64,000 nt of DNA from Rhodobacter sp. (GTDB lineage: Bacteria; Pseudomonadota; Alphaproteobacteria; Rhodobacterales; Rhodobacteraceae), in NCBI GenBank assembly GCA_027490955.1, contig JAIXXB010000023.1, forward strand, positions 124,001 through 188,000, given 5' to 3'. Numbering within the stretch: position 1 is the first letter of the stretch; every line of letters starts with the position of its first letter. Positions 18,406 through 27,620 of the stretch are shown here, piece by piece. The notes beneath the pieces were generated by a model. That model saw nothing but the letters and a program-made list of their open reading frames with translations. It was not told the DNA's origin and did no database searches. A program made the translations under genes and the position numbers.

Positions 18406-19299
18406 TCAATCCTGCTGCCGCCGCCGAAAGGCAAAAATCTCTTCGACCACGAAATCACGAAAGGCGGCGACACGTTTGGAATGGCGCAACTCTTCTGGAT
18501 AGGCCAGAAACACGGGCACTTCGCTGCTTTCGATATCGGGCAGCACGCGCACCAAATGCGGAAAATCTTCGGTGATGTAATCGGGCAGAACGCCTATTCC
18601 CAGATGCGAGAGCACGCCTTGCAGCACGCCAAAGTAGTTATTCACTGTCAAAGTTGATGGGATATCAACCGACATGATATCGGCCACCAAATTTGCCCCT
18701 GCCGCAACCTGTGCTGTGCTGGCATGTTGGCAGATCAGGCGATGCTGGGTGAAATCATCCAGTTTTTCAGGTGTGCCTGCCGTGGCCAGATATTCGGGCG
18801 TGGCGTAAAGGCGCATCTTAATTTGCATCAACCGCTTGCGGATTAGATCGGCCTGTGATGGCTCTTTCATGCGAATGGCGACGTCCGCCTCGCGCATCGG
18901 CAGATCCAGCACTTTTTCTTCCAGCATCAGATCAATCTTAAGGCCGGGATATTTGGCATAAAGCGCGGGCAGGCGCGGGGCCAGCCACAGCGTGCCAAAG
19001 CCTGTGGTTGTGGTCACGCGCAAGCTGCCAAAGACCTCGTCCTCGCTGTCGCGGATACGCGCGGCTGTGGCGTCTAAACGCTTGACCATAGCGGCAGTGG
19101 CATCGAACAAAAGCTCGCCCTGTTCGGTCAGGATCAGCCCGCGCGCATGGCGGTGAAAGAGTGTCACATTGAGCGATTCCTCTAGCGCGCGGATTTGGCG
19201 CGACACAGCCGATTGCGACAGATGCAGCACATCGCCCGCATGGGTCAGGCTGCCCTTTTCGGCCACTGTATGAAAAATGCGCAGCTTGTCCCAGTCCAT
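18406..19299 (-). CDS. LysR family transcriptional regulator
   Basis: A 297-aa LTTR beginning MDWDKLRIFHTVAEKGSLTH. The winged helix-turn-helix runs through LHLSQSAVSRQIRALEESLN. The effector-binding domain starts near residue 90 (GSLRVTTTTGFGTLWLAPRL). Close relatives with the same N-terminus are common in Rhodobacteraceae. The start at 19299 was preferred to in-frame starts upstream by comparison with those relatives. It is divergent from the acyltransferase-murI operon, 172 bp away; a role in regulating that operon is possible but not shown. The effector is unknown. Confidence 0.92.
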   Translation of the reverse strand: MDWDKLRIFHTVAEKGSLTHAGDVLHLSQSAVSRQIRALEESLNVTLFHRHARGLILTEQGELLFDATAAMVKRLDATAARIRDSEDEVFGSLRVTTTTGFGTLWLAPRLPALYAKYPGLKIDLMLEEKVLDLPMREADVAIRMKEPSQADLIRKRLMQIKMRLYATPEYLATAGTPEKLDDFTQHRLICQHASTAQVAAGANLVADIMSVDIPSTLTVNNYFGVLQGVLSHLGIGVLPDYITEDFPHLVRVLPDIESSEVPVFLAYPEELRHSKRVAAFRDFVVEEIFAFRRRQQD

Positions 19300-19471
19300 C
19301 AGATACCCCATTACCTTGGGCGCGTTGTAGCATGGAACGCTAGGCGCGCGATGGAATTTTTGATCTATCCGCAAAAAACGCCCCGCGCCACGTCGACGCG
19401 GGCGTGTTACGCGCCTGTTACAAAATGCACCTAAGCTTGGGCGAATATTTCAAAGGCAGGGGGGCTATTTT

Positions 19472-20356
19472 ATGGGCAAATTGCATAAGGATATGACGCG
19501 CGATATCAGCTATGCGGTGGCCGCATCCTCGCGCACAGGGCGGGCGGTGATCCGCACCATCGAAAACCTGTCGGGCCGCCCGCAGATGATCAAGCGCGCG
19601 GCGGGCTATGAAAAGGAACTGGCTGCAGGGCGCAGTTTTTGGCAGGTTATCCCAGAACGCTATGGCATTGATCTGCAGATCACAGGCGGCAGCCTGAGCC
19701 ATATTCCTGCAAACGGCCCTTTGGTTTTGATCGCCAACCATCCCTTTGGTATTTTGGACGGGTTGATGATGGGCAAATTGCTGGACAGCCTGCGCAGCGA
19801 CTTTCGCATTTTGGCCAATTCGGTATTCCGCCGCGCTGAAGAGTTGAACAAGGTTCTGCTGCCCATTTCCTTTGACGAGACGAAAGAAGCCATCAAGCTG
19901 AACCTTGAAACCCGCGCGGCGGCTCTTGATTATCTGGCCAAAGGCGGTGCGATTGGTGTGTTTCCGGGGGGCACTGTGTCAACCTCGGCCAAGGCATTCT
20001 CGCGCCCGATGGACCCATCATGGCGCAATTTCACCGCCAAGATGATTGCCAAATCAGGGGCCACTGTGGTGCCTGTGTTCTTTGAGGGCCACAATTCGCG
20101 CCTGTTTCAGCTGGCCTCGCGGGTGCATTATTCGCTGCGGCTTGGGCTTTTGATCAATGAATTCAAACGCCGTGTCGATGAGCCTGTCCGCGTGGTCATT
20201 GGCAGCCCTGTCCCTGCCGAGGAAATCGCAGCCCTGAGCCGCGATCCAAATGCCTTGATGGATCATTTGCGCGCGCGCACCTATGGACTTTCCCCCGAAC
20301 AAATCTCGCCCTATGATCTGGGCTACGAGTTTGAGGCCAAGTATAAGGCGCGCTAA
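19472..20356 (+). CDS. PlsC-like lysophospholipid acyltransferase family protein
   Basis: A 294-aa acyltransferase-fold protein. The catalytic block is the NHPFG variant in VLIANHPFGILDGLMM (about residues 88-103), where classical PlsC has NHxxxxD. The second block is IGVFPGGTVSTS, and PVFFEGHNSRLFQL follows. The NHPFG form is shared with the acyltransferase domains associated with hemolysin-like N-acyltransferases and ornithine-lipid enzymes, so the acceptor may not be lysophosphatidate. There is no signal peptide. The start follows AGGGGGGC. murI begins 39 bp downstream. Confidence 0.85.
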   Translation: MGKLHKDMTRDISYAVAASSRTGRAVIRTIENLSGRPQMIKRAAGYEKELAAGRSFWQVIPERYGIDLQITGGSLSHIPANGPLVLIANHPFGILDGLMMGKLLDSLRSDFRILANSVFRRAEELNKVLLPISFDETKEAIKLNLETRAAALDYLAKGGAIGVFPGGTVSTSAKAFSRPMDPSWRNFTAKMIAKSGATVVPVFFEGHNSRLFQLASRVHYSLRLGLLINEFKRRVDEPVRVVIGSPVPAEEIAALSRDPNALMDHLRARTYGLSPEQISPYDLGYEFEAKYKAR

Positions 20357-20395
20357 GCGAAAGCTTTGGCCCGCCCTTGGCCATAGGGGGGCGCG

Positions 20396-21208
20396 ATGGC
20401 GGTTGGTGTGTTTGATTCGGGTCTTGGCGGGCTGACAGTGCTGGACGCAGTGGCGCGCCGCCTGCCCGATGTGCCTTTCGTGTATTTTGGCGACAATGCC
20501 CATGCGCCCTATGGTGTGCGCACCCATGATGACATTTTCAACCTGACCTGCGCTGCGACCGAAAGGTTGTGGCAAGAAGGCTGCGATTTGGTGATTTTGG
20601 CCTGTAACACCGCGTCTGCCGCCGCTTTGAAGCGCATGCAGGAAACATGGGTGCCGCCGCATAAGCGGGTTTTGGGCGTATTCGTGCCCCTGATCGAGGC
20701 GCTGACCGAACGGCAATGGGGTGATAATTCGCCGCCCCGCGAAGTGGCCATCAAACATGTGGCGCTGTTTGCCACCCCCGCAACCGTTGCCAGCCGTGCC
20801 TTTCAGCGCGAATTGTCTTTTCGCGCGATCGGTGTGGATGTCGAAGCGCAGCCTTGCGGCGGTGTGGTGGATGCTATTGAACAAGGGGACGAGATTTTGG
20901 CCGAAGCCTTGGTGCGCAGCCATGTCGAGGCGTTGAAACGCCGCATGCCCGCACCAGAGGCGGCGATTTTGGGCTGCACCCATTACCCTTTGATGCAGCG
21001 CGTTTTTCAAGAGGCGCTGGGCCCGCAGGTCAAAGTATTCAGCCAAGCCAATCTGGTGGCTGAAAGTTTGGCCGATTACCTTGGCAGACGCCCCGAAATG
21101 CTGGGTTCGGGACAAGTGTCCAAGTTTCTGACCACGGGGGATGCGGCCTCGGTCTCGTCCAAGGCCACGCAATTCTTGCGCAAATCTGTGCGCTTTGAGG
21201 CGGCTTAG
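20396..21208 (+). CDS. murI: Glutamate racemase
   Basis: A 270-aa cofactor-independent racemase supplying D-glutamate for peptidoglycan. It opens with [19 protein letters not shown]. The two catalytic cysteines are in [11 protein letters not shown] and [25 protein letters not shown] binds substrate. Length is normal for the family. It probably shares a transcript with the upstream acyltransferase. Confidence 0.96.
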   Translation: MAVGVFDSGLGGLTVLDAVARRLPDVPFVYFGDNAHAPYGVRTHDDIFNLTCAATERLWQEGCDLVILACNTASAAALKRMQETWVPPHKRVLGVFVPLIEALTERQWGDNSPPREVAIKHVALFATPATVASRAFQRELSFRAIGVDVEAQPCGGVVDAIEQGDEILAEALVRSHVEALKRRMPAPEAAILGCTHYPLMQRVFQEALGPQVKVFSQANLVAESLADYLGRRPEMLGSGQVSKFLTTGDAASVSSKATQFLRKSVRFEAA

Positions 21209-21307
21209 GCGCAAAGCCCCTTGCATTGCGCGCGGCCGCGCGCCACATCAGGCGCGCAGGCGGTTTGGGTAAGATCGCAGGTAATGCTTGTGGCTTTGGG
21301 GGCTGGC

Positions 21308-22336
21308 ATGGTCAAAAACATCGCAATTTTGGGGGCTTCGGGCTATACGGGGGCCGAACTGGTGCGCCTGATTGCGGGCCATCCCGAAATGCAAATTGTC
21401 GCCCTTTCCGCCGACCGCAAGGCGGGGATGGAGATGGGCGATGTCTTTCCGTTTTTGCGCCATCTGCCTCTGCCCAAACTGGTCAAGATTGATGAGATAG
21501 ATTTCGCGCAGGTGGATTTGTGTTTTTGTGCGCTGCCCCATGCCACGACACAGGCGGTGGTGGCGGGCTTGCCTAAAACATTGAAAATCGTCGATCTTTC
21601 GGCCGATTTCCGTCTGCGCGATGCAGCCGAATATGAAAAGTGGTATGGTGCGCCCCATGCGGCAATGGATCTGCAGGCCGAGGCGGTCTATGGGCTGACT
21701 GAATTTTACCGCGCCCAGATTGCCACAGCGCGCCTTGTGGCAGGCACGGGATGCAATGCGGCGGCGGGCCAATTTGCCCTGCGCCCGCTGATTGCGGCAG
21801 GGGTGATCGATCTGGACACCATCCTGATTGATCTGAAGGCAGGCGTATCTGGCGCGGGCCGCAGCCTAAAGGAAAATCTGCTGCATGCTGAATTGTCTGG
21901 CGGCACGCACAGCTATTCTGCGGGTGGCAAGCACCGCCATTTGGGCGAGTTTGACCAAGAATTCAGCGCCATTGCGAACCGCCCTGTGCGCATCCAATTC
22001 ACCCCGCATTTGCTGCCGATGAACCGCGGCATATTGGCCACCACTTATGTGCAGGGCGATGCGCATTTGGTGCATGCCACGCTGCAAGCGGCCTATCGGG
22101 ACGAGCCATTTATCCATGTTCTGCCCTTTGGCAGCCTGCCCTCGACCCGCGACATTGCGGGCTCTAATCTGTGTCATCTGGGTGTGATAGGTGATCGTAT
22201 CGCAGGGCGCGCTGTGGTGATTTCGGTGCTGGATAACCTGACCAAAGGATCGTCAGGCCAAGCCATCCAAAACGCCAATCTGATGCTGGGCCTGCCTGAA
22301 ACAATGGGGCTGCTGGGCGCGCCCCTTTTCCCATAG
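21308..22336 (+). CDS. argC: N-acetyl-gamma-glutamyl-phosphate reductase
   Basis: A 342-aa NADPH-dependent reductase, the third step of arginine synthesis. The nucleotide-binding motif is [15 protein letters not shown] at the N-terminus. The catalytic Cys lies in [15 protein letters not shown], in place of the common PGCYPTA, a variant I associate with this family of organisms. [12 protein letters not shown] and [12 protein letters not shown] complete the dehydrogenase fold. The ATG at 21308 was chosen because it directly precedes the Rossmann strand; an ATG 24 bp upstream is possible. ccmE begins 8 bp after the stop. Confidence 0.95.
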   Translation: MVKNIAILGASGYTGAELVRLIAGHPEMQIVALSADRKAGMEMGDVFPFLRHLPLPKLVKIDEIDFAQVDLCFCALPHATTQAVVAGLPKTLKIVDLSADFRLRDAAEYEKWYGAPHAAMDLQAEAVYGLTEFYRAQIATARLVAGTGCNAAAGQFALRPLIAAGVIDLDTILIDLKAGVSGAGRSLKENLLHAELSGGTHSYSAGGKHRHLGEFDQEFSAIANRPVRIQFTPHLLPMNRGILATTYVQGDAHLVHATLQAAYRDEPFIHVLPFGSLPSTRDIAGSNLCHLGVIGDRIAGRAVVISVLDNLTKGSSGQAIQNANLMLGLPETMGLLGAPLFP

Positions 22337-22344
22337 GGGGTGCT

Positions 22345-22800
22345 ATGGCTGGTCTGAAATCGCTAAAGAAACGCCGCCGTATTCAATTGATTTTTCTAGC
22401 TTTTGCTTTGGTGGGCCTGACCACTGGTCTGGTTGGGTTTGCGTTCCGCGATGGCATCAACTTTTTCCGCAGCCCATCGCAGGTGCTGTCTGATCCGCCG
22501 CGCGCAGGCGAGGTGTTTCGCATTGGCGGGCTGGTCGAGCAGGGCAGTATTGTGCGCGGTCAAGGCGAGGTGATTACCTTTAACGTCACCGATACCAATG
22601 TCTCTATTCCCGCCACCTATAAGGGCGTTTTGCCCGATTTGTTTGCCGAAGGCGCGGGGATGGTGGGCACTGGCAGCATGGAGGATGGCATCTTTGTGGC
22701 GACCGAGATTTTGGCCCGCCATGATGAAGAATACATGCCCCAAGAGGTGGTGGATGCGTTGAAAGAGCAGGGCGTTTACGTGGAACCTGCCAAAGAATAG
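22345..22800 (+). CDS. ccmE: Cytochrome c maturation protein CcmE (heme chaperone)
   Basis: A 151-aa periplasmic heme chaperone with an N-terminal basic segment (LKSLKKRRRIQL) and a membrane anchor at about residues 13-33. The OB-fold domain includes FRIGGLVEQGSI and PATYKGVLPDLFAEG. The heme-binding His and its Tyr partner are in ARHDEEYMP. It carries heme to CcmFH for attachment to c-type cytochromes. The other ccm genes are not in the window; ccmE is co-transcribed with argC instead. Confidence 0.96.
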   Translation: MAGLKSLKKRRRIQLIFLAFALVGLTTGLVGFAFRDGINFFRSPSQVLSDPPRAGEVFRIGGLVEQGSIVRGQGEVITFNVTDTNVSIPATYKGVLPDLFAEGAGMVGTGSMEDGIFVATEILARHDEEYMPQEVVDALKEQGVYVEPAKE

Positions 22801-22817
22801 CGCGCGCTGGCCTTGGT

Positions 22818-22827
22818 TTAAGTTAAC
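22818..22827. promoter_or_regulatory. TTAA-G-TTAAC CtrA-like half-sites before the endolysin gene
   Basis: Two overlapping TTAA/TTAAC half-sites lie 39 bp upstream of the endolysin start. CtrA in alphaproteobacteria binds TTAA-N7-TTAA and single TTAAC half-sites. The spacing is not canonical, so this is only suggestive. Confidence 0.25.
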
Positions 22828-22865
22828 AAAACTTTGCCACATTGCCCCAAAGCACCACGGGGGCG

Positions 22866-23480
22866 ATGATGAAATCTATTAAGGAATTGGCGCACGAGAT
22901 TGTGGCGCGCGAGGGCGGCTATGTTAACGACCCTGATGATCCGGGGGGAGAGACGAATTTTGGCGTGACCATCGGCACGATGCGCCGCCTTGGTTTGGAT
23001 TTGAACCGCGATGGTGCGGTGGATGGGCGCGATATGCGCGCGTTGACGGCAGATCGTGCGGCAGAAATCTATATCCAGCATTACTTCATCCGCCCGCGCA
23101 TTTGCGATTTGCCGCCCCAATTGCAGGCCTCGGTCTTTGATATGTATGTCAATGCAGGGGCGGGGGCGGTGAAAATCTTGCAGCGCCTTCTGACGCAGAT
23201 GGGCTATCCTTGCGCCGATGATGGGGTGATTGGCCCTGCCACGCGCGCCGCCGCCGATATGGCCGCCGCCGATGCGCCCAGCCATATCGCCGATGCTTAC
23301 GGCATTGCGCGGCGCAATTACTATTATGCTTTGGGCGACGCGCGCCCAGCCAGCCGCAAATATGCCCGTAGGCGCGATGGCCGCAAAGGCGGTTGGATCA
23401 CGCGCGCCGAAGAATTCATCTCGCCCAAATATCATCTGACACAGGCGCAGCATCAAGAAAGGGTAGCCAAATGGGTTTGA
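22866..23480 (+). CDS. Holin-associated N-acetylmuramidase (GH108 endolysin)
   Basis: A 204-aa muramidase. The catalytic Glu is in VAREGGYVNDPDDPGGETNFG, which is split here as AREGGYVND and GGETNFG, the glycoside hydrolase 108 signature. The peptidoglycan-binding C-terminal part contains DDGVIGPATRAA. There is no signal peptide, so a holin is needed for access to the wall, and the holin gene overlaps its 3' end by 10 bp. The start is ATGATG at 22866 or 22869. In Rhodobacter capsulatus a similar two-gene cassette away from the structural cluster lyses cells to release the gene transfer agent. Confidence 0.88.
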   Translation: MMKSIKELAHEIVAREGGYVNDPDDPGGETNFGVTIGTMRRLGLDLNRDGAVDGRDMRALTADRAAEIYIQHYFIRPRICDLPPQLQASVFDMYVNAGAGAVKILQRLLTQMGYPCADDGVIGPATRAAADMAAADAPSHIADAYGIARRNYYYALGDARPASRKYARRRDGRKGGWITRAEEFISPKYHLTQAQHQERVAKWV

Positions 23481-23986
23481 TCAGCAGAATTTTGGGTGCT
23501 GGCACTGGGGCAGGGGCCGGCGCCATTGGCGACGCGGTGGAAGGCGTGGCCGAGGTGTTTCGCCCCAATGCCACCCGCCAGATGGAGCTTTCTGCCGCAG
23601 CGCAAGAGGCCGCGCTTGCCCAGTTCGGGGCCGAATTCTCCAACGCGGGCAGCACGTGGTTTGACAGCGCGGTCAATGGGCTAAACCGCCTGCCGCGCCC
23701 GTTTTTGGCATTGGGCACAGTGGGGCTGTTTGTGTATGCGATGGTTGATCCCGCGGCCTTTGCGCAGCGCATGGTGGGGCTGAACGCCGTGCCAGAACCG
23801 CTGTGGTGGTTGCTGGGCGCGGTGGTGGCCTTTTACTTTGGTGCGCGCGAGACGCATTATTTTCGCACCAGTCGCGGGGCAGGGGGGCGGGCGGTGATGC
23901 CGCAAACGGCGGCGCAGGTGGCGGCGCAAACCCCTGAAATCGCCTCCGAAAACCCCGCCCTTGCCGATTGGAAACGCGGAAAATAA
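23471..23986 (+). CDS. Holin family protein (3-TM superfamily)
   Basis: A 171-aa protein with an N-terminal Gly/Ala-rich amphipathic segment (GAGTGAGAGAIGDAVEG). The VFRPNATRQMELSAAAQEAALAQF helix is typical of the family, quoted here as VFRPNATRQME. Two clear membrane segments lie at about residues 78-92 and 108-124, followed by an Ala/Gln-rich cytoplasmic tail. It begins inside the endolysin gene. It probably forms the membrane lesion that admits the muramidase. No other phage genes are nearby. Confidence 0.82.
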   Translation: MGLISRILGAGTGAGAGAIGDAVEGVAEVFRPNATRQMELSAAAQEAALAQFGAEFSNAGSTWFDSAVNGLNRLPRPFLALGTVGLFVYAMVDPAAFAQRMVGLNAVPEPLWWLLGAVVAFYFGARETHYFRTSRGAGGRAVMPQTAAQVAAQTPEIASENPALADWKRGK

Positions 23987-24058
23987 GGCAAATCTGATCA
24001 AATCCTTGACCATACCCGCAGCCTCTGGCAATGCAGGGGCAAGATAGGATGTGATCAA

Positions 24059-25804
24059 ATGAACCTTTTTGCCGAAATCCGCGCGCTGATTGTGCAAAGC
24101 CTGCATGACATGGCCGAGGCGGGCGAATTGCCAGCGGGCCTTGATACCGCGGCTGTGGCGGTTGAACCCCCCCGCGACAAAGGCCATGGCGAGGCTGCGA
24201 GCAATGCCGCGATGGTGCTGGCCAAACCTGCAGGGCTGTCCCCGCGCGCGATTGCAGAAAAGCTGGCCGCGCGCCTTGCGCAAGATGCGCGCATCACGCA
24301 GGCCGACGTGGCAGGCCCAGGGTTTTTGAACCTGACTTTGGCCCCATCGGCGTGGCAAGGCGTTGTGCGCGCCGCGCTGGTGATGGGCGCTGATTTTGGC
24401 CGTTCGACCACGGGGCAGGGGCGGCGCGTGAATGTTGAGTTTGTCTCGGCCAACCCGACAGGCCCGATGCATGTGGGCCATGTGCGCGGCGCAGTGGTGG
24501 GCGATGCGCTGTCGAACCTTTTGGCCTTTGCAGGCTGGCAGGTGACGCGCGAATATTACATCAACGATGGCGGCGCGCAGGTGGATGTGCTGGCGCGGTC
24601 GGCCTACGAGCGCTACCGCGAGGCGCATGGGCTGGATCCCGAAATCTCGGAAGGGCTGTATCCTGGTGATTATCTGATCCCCGTGGGCGAGGCATTGAAG
24701 GCGCGCTTTGGTGACAGTCTTTTGGACAAGGGCGAGCAATACTGGCTGGCCGAGGTGCGCGAGATTGCCACCGATCTGATGATGACTGAAATCAAGGGCG
24801 ATCTGGCCGCTTTGGGCGTAAAGATGGATGTTTATTCATCGGAAAAGGCCCTGTATGGCACGGGCCAGATCGAAGCTGCGATCAAAACCCTGCGCGATAT
24901 GGATTTGATTTATGAGGGCGTGCTAGAGCCGCCAAAGGGCAAAGAACCCGACGATTGGGAACCGCGCGTGCAAACCTTGTTCCGCAGCACGGCGCATGGC
25001 GATGATGTGGACAGGCCTGTGCAGAAATCAGACGGGTCGTGGACATATTTCGCCCCAGACATCGCCTATCACTTTAACAAAGTGCAGCGCGGCTTTGACG
25101 AATTGATCGACATTTTTGGCGCCGACCACGGCGGCTATGTCAAGCGGATGAAGGCGGCTGTCTCGGCCCTATCGAACGGGCGCGTGCCGCTGGATATCAA
25201 ACTGGTCAATCTGGTAAAGCTGTACAAAAACGGCGAGCCGTTCAAAATGTCCAAACGCGCAGGCACTTTTGTGACGCTGCGCGATGTGGTGAGCCAAGCG
25301 GGCGCAGAGGTTACGCGCTTCATGATGTTGACGCGCAAAAACGATGTGCCGCTGGACTTTGATTTTGCCAAAGTGCTGGAGCAATCCAAAGACAACCCAG
25401 TGTTCTATGTGCAATATGCCAATGCGCGCATTGGCTCGGTCATGCGCAAATCCACCGAGTCTGGCATGGCCGTGGATGATGCCAGCTTGGCAAAGGCTGA
25501 TCTGTCTTTGCTGACCCATCCTGCCGAAATCGACTTGATGCAAAAAATCGCCGAATGGCCGCGCCTTGTCGATATCGCCGCGCGCGGAAACGAACCACAC
25601 CGCGTGGCCTTTTATCTGTATGAACTTGCCAGCGAATTCCACGGCTTATGGAATAGGGGCAATGACGAGCCATCTTTGCGCTTTGTGCAGGCGGGCAATA
25701 CGGCAACAGCCCTCGCAAAAGTTGCATTGGTGCGTGCAACAGGCGTTGCGATTTCGGCGGGTCTTGCTATTCTTGGGGTGACGCCTGTTGATGAAATGCG
25801 CTGA
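24059..25804 (+). CDS. argS: Arginyl-tRNA synthetase
   Basis: A 581-aa class I aminoacyl-tRNA synthetase. The HIGH-type motif is PTGPMHVGHVRGAVVGD; KMSKRAGTFVTL is the second ATP-binding signature. The N-terminal Add-1 domain (MNLFAEIRALIVQSL) and the C-terminal DALR anticodon-binding domain are both present, so it is full length. The start follows AGGATGTGATCAA. Confidence 0.98.
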   Translation: MNLFAEIRALIVQSLHDMAEAGELPAGLDTAAVAVEPPRDKGHGEAASNAAMVLAKPAGLSPRAIAEKLAARLAQDARITQADVAGPGFLNLTLAPSAWQGVVRAALVMGADFGRSTTGQGRRVNVEFVSANPTGPMHVGHVRGAVVGDALSNLLAFAGWQVTREYYINDGGAQVDVLARSAYERYREAHGLDPEISEGLYPGDYLIPVGEALKARFGDSLLDKGEQYWLAEVREIATDLMMTEIKGDLAALGVKMDVYSSEKALYGTGQIEAAIKTLRDMDLIYEGVLEPPKGKEPDDWEPRVQTLFRSTAHGDDVDRPVQKSDGSWTYFAPDIAYHFNKVQRGFDELIDIFGADHGGYVKRMKAAVSALSNGRVPLDIKLVNLVKLYKNGEPFKMSKRAGTFVTLRDVVSQAGAEVTRFMMLTRKNDVPLDFDFAKVLEQSKDNPVFYVQYANARIGSVMRKSTESGMAVDDASLAKADLSLLTHPAEIDLMQKIAEWPRLVDIAARGNEPHRVAFYLYELASEFHGLWNRGNDEPSLRFVQAGNTATALAKVALVRATGVAISAGLAILGVTPVDEMR

Positions 25805-25900
25805 AAACGGCCGCATCACAGGGGTTCGGGGCCGCTAAGGCACTGATATAGCAGTTAAAAAGCCAATGGGGCATGTATCCTTGCGGCACATGAGGCAAAG

Positions 25901-27616
25901 ATGTCTGATCCGAAATACGCCCCATATGGGGTGGATGATGACCCGTTTTTGACCCATCCCGCAGGGGTTGGCCGCGCGCCGATGCGCGGCGATGTTCGCT
26001 ATGCACAGCCGCATATGGCGCAGCGCGCGATGCCTGCTGCCCCTTCGCGCATGCCGCCCGCCCCCGCCTATCATGGCTATGAGGAGGGCCACCAGCAGGG
26101 CCATGGCGGGCATATAGCGGCGCAAGATGCATGGGCGCAGCATCCCACATATGATCCGCCGCAACCACATTATCAGCCGCATTATGCCCCCACCCCGCCA
26201 AGCCCGCAGCCTAACCCTGACATGCAGGGCAATTTCCGTTCGCGCGGCCCCTATCATCAGCCAAGCAGTGCGGATTTTGCCGCCCCGCAGGCGCAGTATC
26301 CAGATTACGGACCAGATTTTGGCCCAGACTATGGGCAAAACTCTGGCCCCGCCTATGGCCGCCAATATGGGTCGGAATATGGCCACGGCTATGCGCCCGA
26401 ACATGCCGCTGACCACAGCCGCGCCGCACCGCCGAGCGCCGCCGCCTATCACAGGGCCGAGCCGCGCGTGACCGCCGCCGTCCCGCGCCCTGCTGCCCCG
26501 GCGCAAGGCTATGCGTCGCCGCAGCCCATCCGTCCGCAGGCCGCGTTTTCTGCGCCGCCGCGCACGGGGCAAGAGGCGCGCAACGGCCAGCCAAACCTGC
26601 GCGCCCAGCCCAGCCATATCGCCACCTATGGCGAGCCAGACCACAGCCCGCGCAGCTATGCCCCTTTGCCGCAGCCACCGCGCTATGGCGGATATGAAGA
26701 CGAGGATGGTTTTGCCGCAGGTCTGATGCCCAACCCCGCCAAGCTGATGCAGATGGCGGGCGCGCTTTGCACCGTTTTGGCCCTGATCGGCGCGGCCTAT
26801 TGGGGCTATGCTTTGGCCGTGCGCGATGCCCATGGCATTCCCGTTGTGCGCGCGCAAGTTGACCCGTTGCGCATCGCCCCTGAAACGCCCGGTGGTAAGG
26901 TTTCAGCCAACCAAGGGCTTGCCGTGAACGCTATTCCCGCAGCCAGCCCCGCCCCAGCCACAACCGAGCAAATCACCCTTGCCCCGCAAGTGGCCGAACT
27001 TGCCCCCGAAGATACGCAAATCGTCGAAGGCGGCAGTTTTGCACAGCCTGCGGGCGCGGGCAGTGATGCAGCTTTGGCAGGCGCATCTGACCAAGTGCAG
27101 CGCGTGCCCGAAACGGCCAGCGGCATTTCGGCAGACCTAACCGCCTTGCCCGATGCCCTGCCCGAAGACATGCCGCTGACCGATGCCGAGGCGGTCGAGC
27201 GCGCGCTAGAGGCCGCTTTGGCCGAGGGTGGCGATCCGCTGCTGGGTGATGCAGAGGCCGATCTTGCACCCGATGCCCCCTTGGCCCCTGCCGAAGCCGC
27301 CAGCATGGCCGCGACCGATCCTGTCGCCCCACCCACGGCCGAACTTGATCCTGCCAGCATTGCCGTAGGCACCCCTTTGGCGCAACTGGGCGCCTTTGAT
27401 ACCGCAGAAACCGCCCGCGCCGAATGGGCCAATTTGCAAACCCGCTTTACCGAACTGATGGCAGGCAAAGCCTTGGTCGTTGAACCTGCCAAAAGCGGCG
27501 GGCGCGACTTTTTCCGCCTGCGGGCGCATGGCTTTGCCAGCGAGGATGACAGCCGCCGCTTTTGCGCCGCGATTTTGGCGGAAAACGGCTCGTGCTTTCC
27601 TGTTGATCAGCGGTAG
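25901..27616 (+). CDS. SPOR domain membrane protein with long low-complexity N-terminus
   Basis: A 571-aa bitopic protein. Residues 1-275 are cytoplasmic, disordered and rich in Pro, Tyr, His, Gln and Ala, with tandem YGPDFGPDYG-like units at about 136-165. A single transmembrane helix covers about 282-305. An Ala/Pro/Glu-rich periplasmic linker follows, then a C-terminal SPOR domain (about 490-571, QLGAFDTAETARAEW and FFRLRAHGF). SPOR domains bind denuded septal glycan. nagZ starts 4 bp downstream, tying it to peptidoglycan turnover. Start at 25901 follows GAGGCAAAG. Confidence 0.85.
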   Translation: MSDPKYAPYGVDDDPFLTHPAGVGRAPMRGDVRYAQPHMAQRAMPAAPSRMPPAPAYHGYEEGHQQGHGGHIAAQDAWAQHPTYDPPQPHYQPHYAPTPPSPQPNPDMQGNFRSRGPYHQPSSADFAAPQAQYPDYGPDFGPDYGQNSGPAYGRQYGSEYGHGYAPEHAADHSRAAPPSAAAYHRAEPRVTAAVPRPAAPAQGYASPQPIRPQAAFSAPPRTGQEARNGQPNLRAQPSHIATYGEPDHSPRSYAPLPQPPRYGGYEDEDGFAAGLMPNPAKLMQMAGALCTVLALIGAAYWGYALAVRDAHGIPVVRAQVDPLRIAPETPGGKVSANQGLAVNAIPAASPAPATTEQITLAPQVAELAPEDTQIVEGGSFAQPAGAGSDAALAGASDQVQRVPETASGISADLTALPDALPEDMPLTDAEAVERALEAALAEGGDPLLGDAEADLAPDAPLAPAEAASMAATDPVAPPTAELDPASIAVGTPLAQLGAFDTAETARAEWANLQTRFTELMAGKALVVEPAKSGGRDFFRLRAHGFASEDDSRRFCAAILAENGSCFPVDQR

Positions 27617-27620
27617 CGCG

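Noticed and set aside
22866..23986. Prophage remnant around the endolysin-holin pair
   Set aside because: The flanking genes (ccmE, argS) are core and closely spaced; no head, tail, portal or repressor gene is present.
25901..27492. Long antisense ORFs opposite the SPOR gene (up to 340 codons)
   Set aside because: They are mirror frames of GC-rich, low-complexity coding sequence and have no RBS or recognisable domains.
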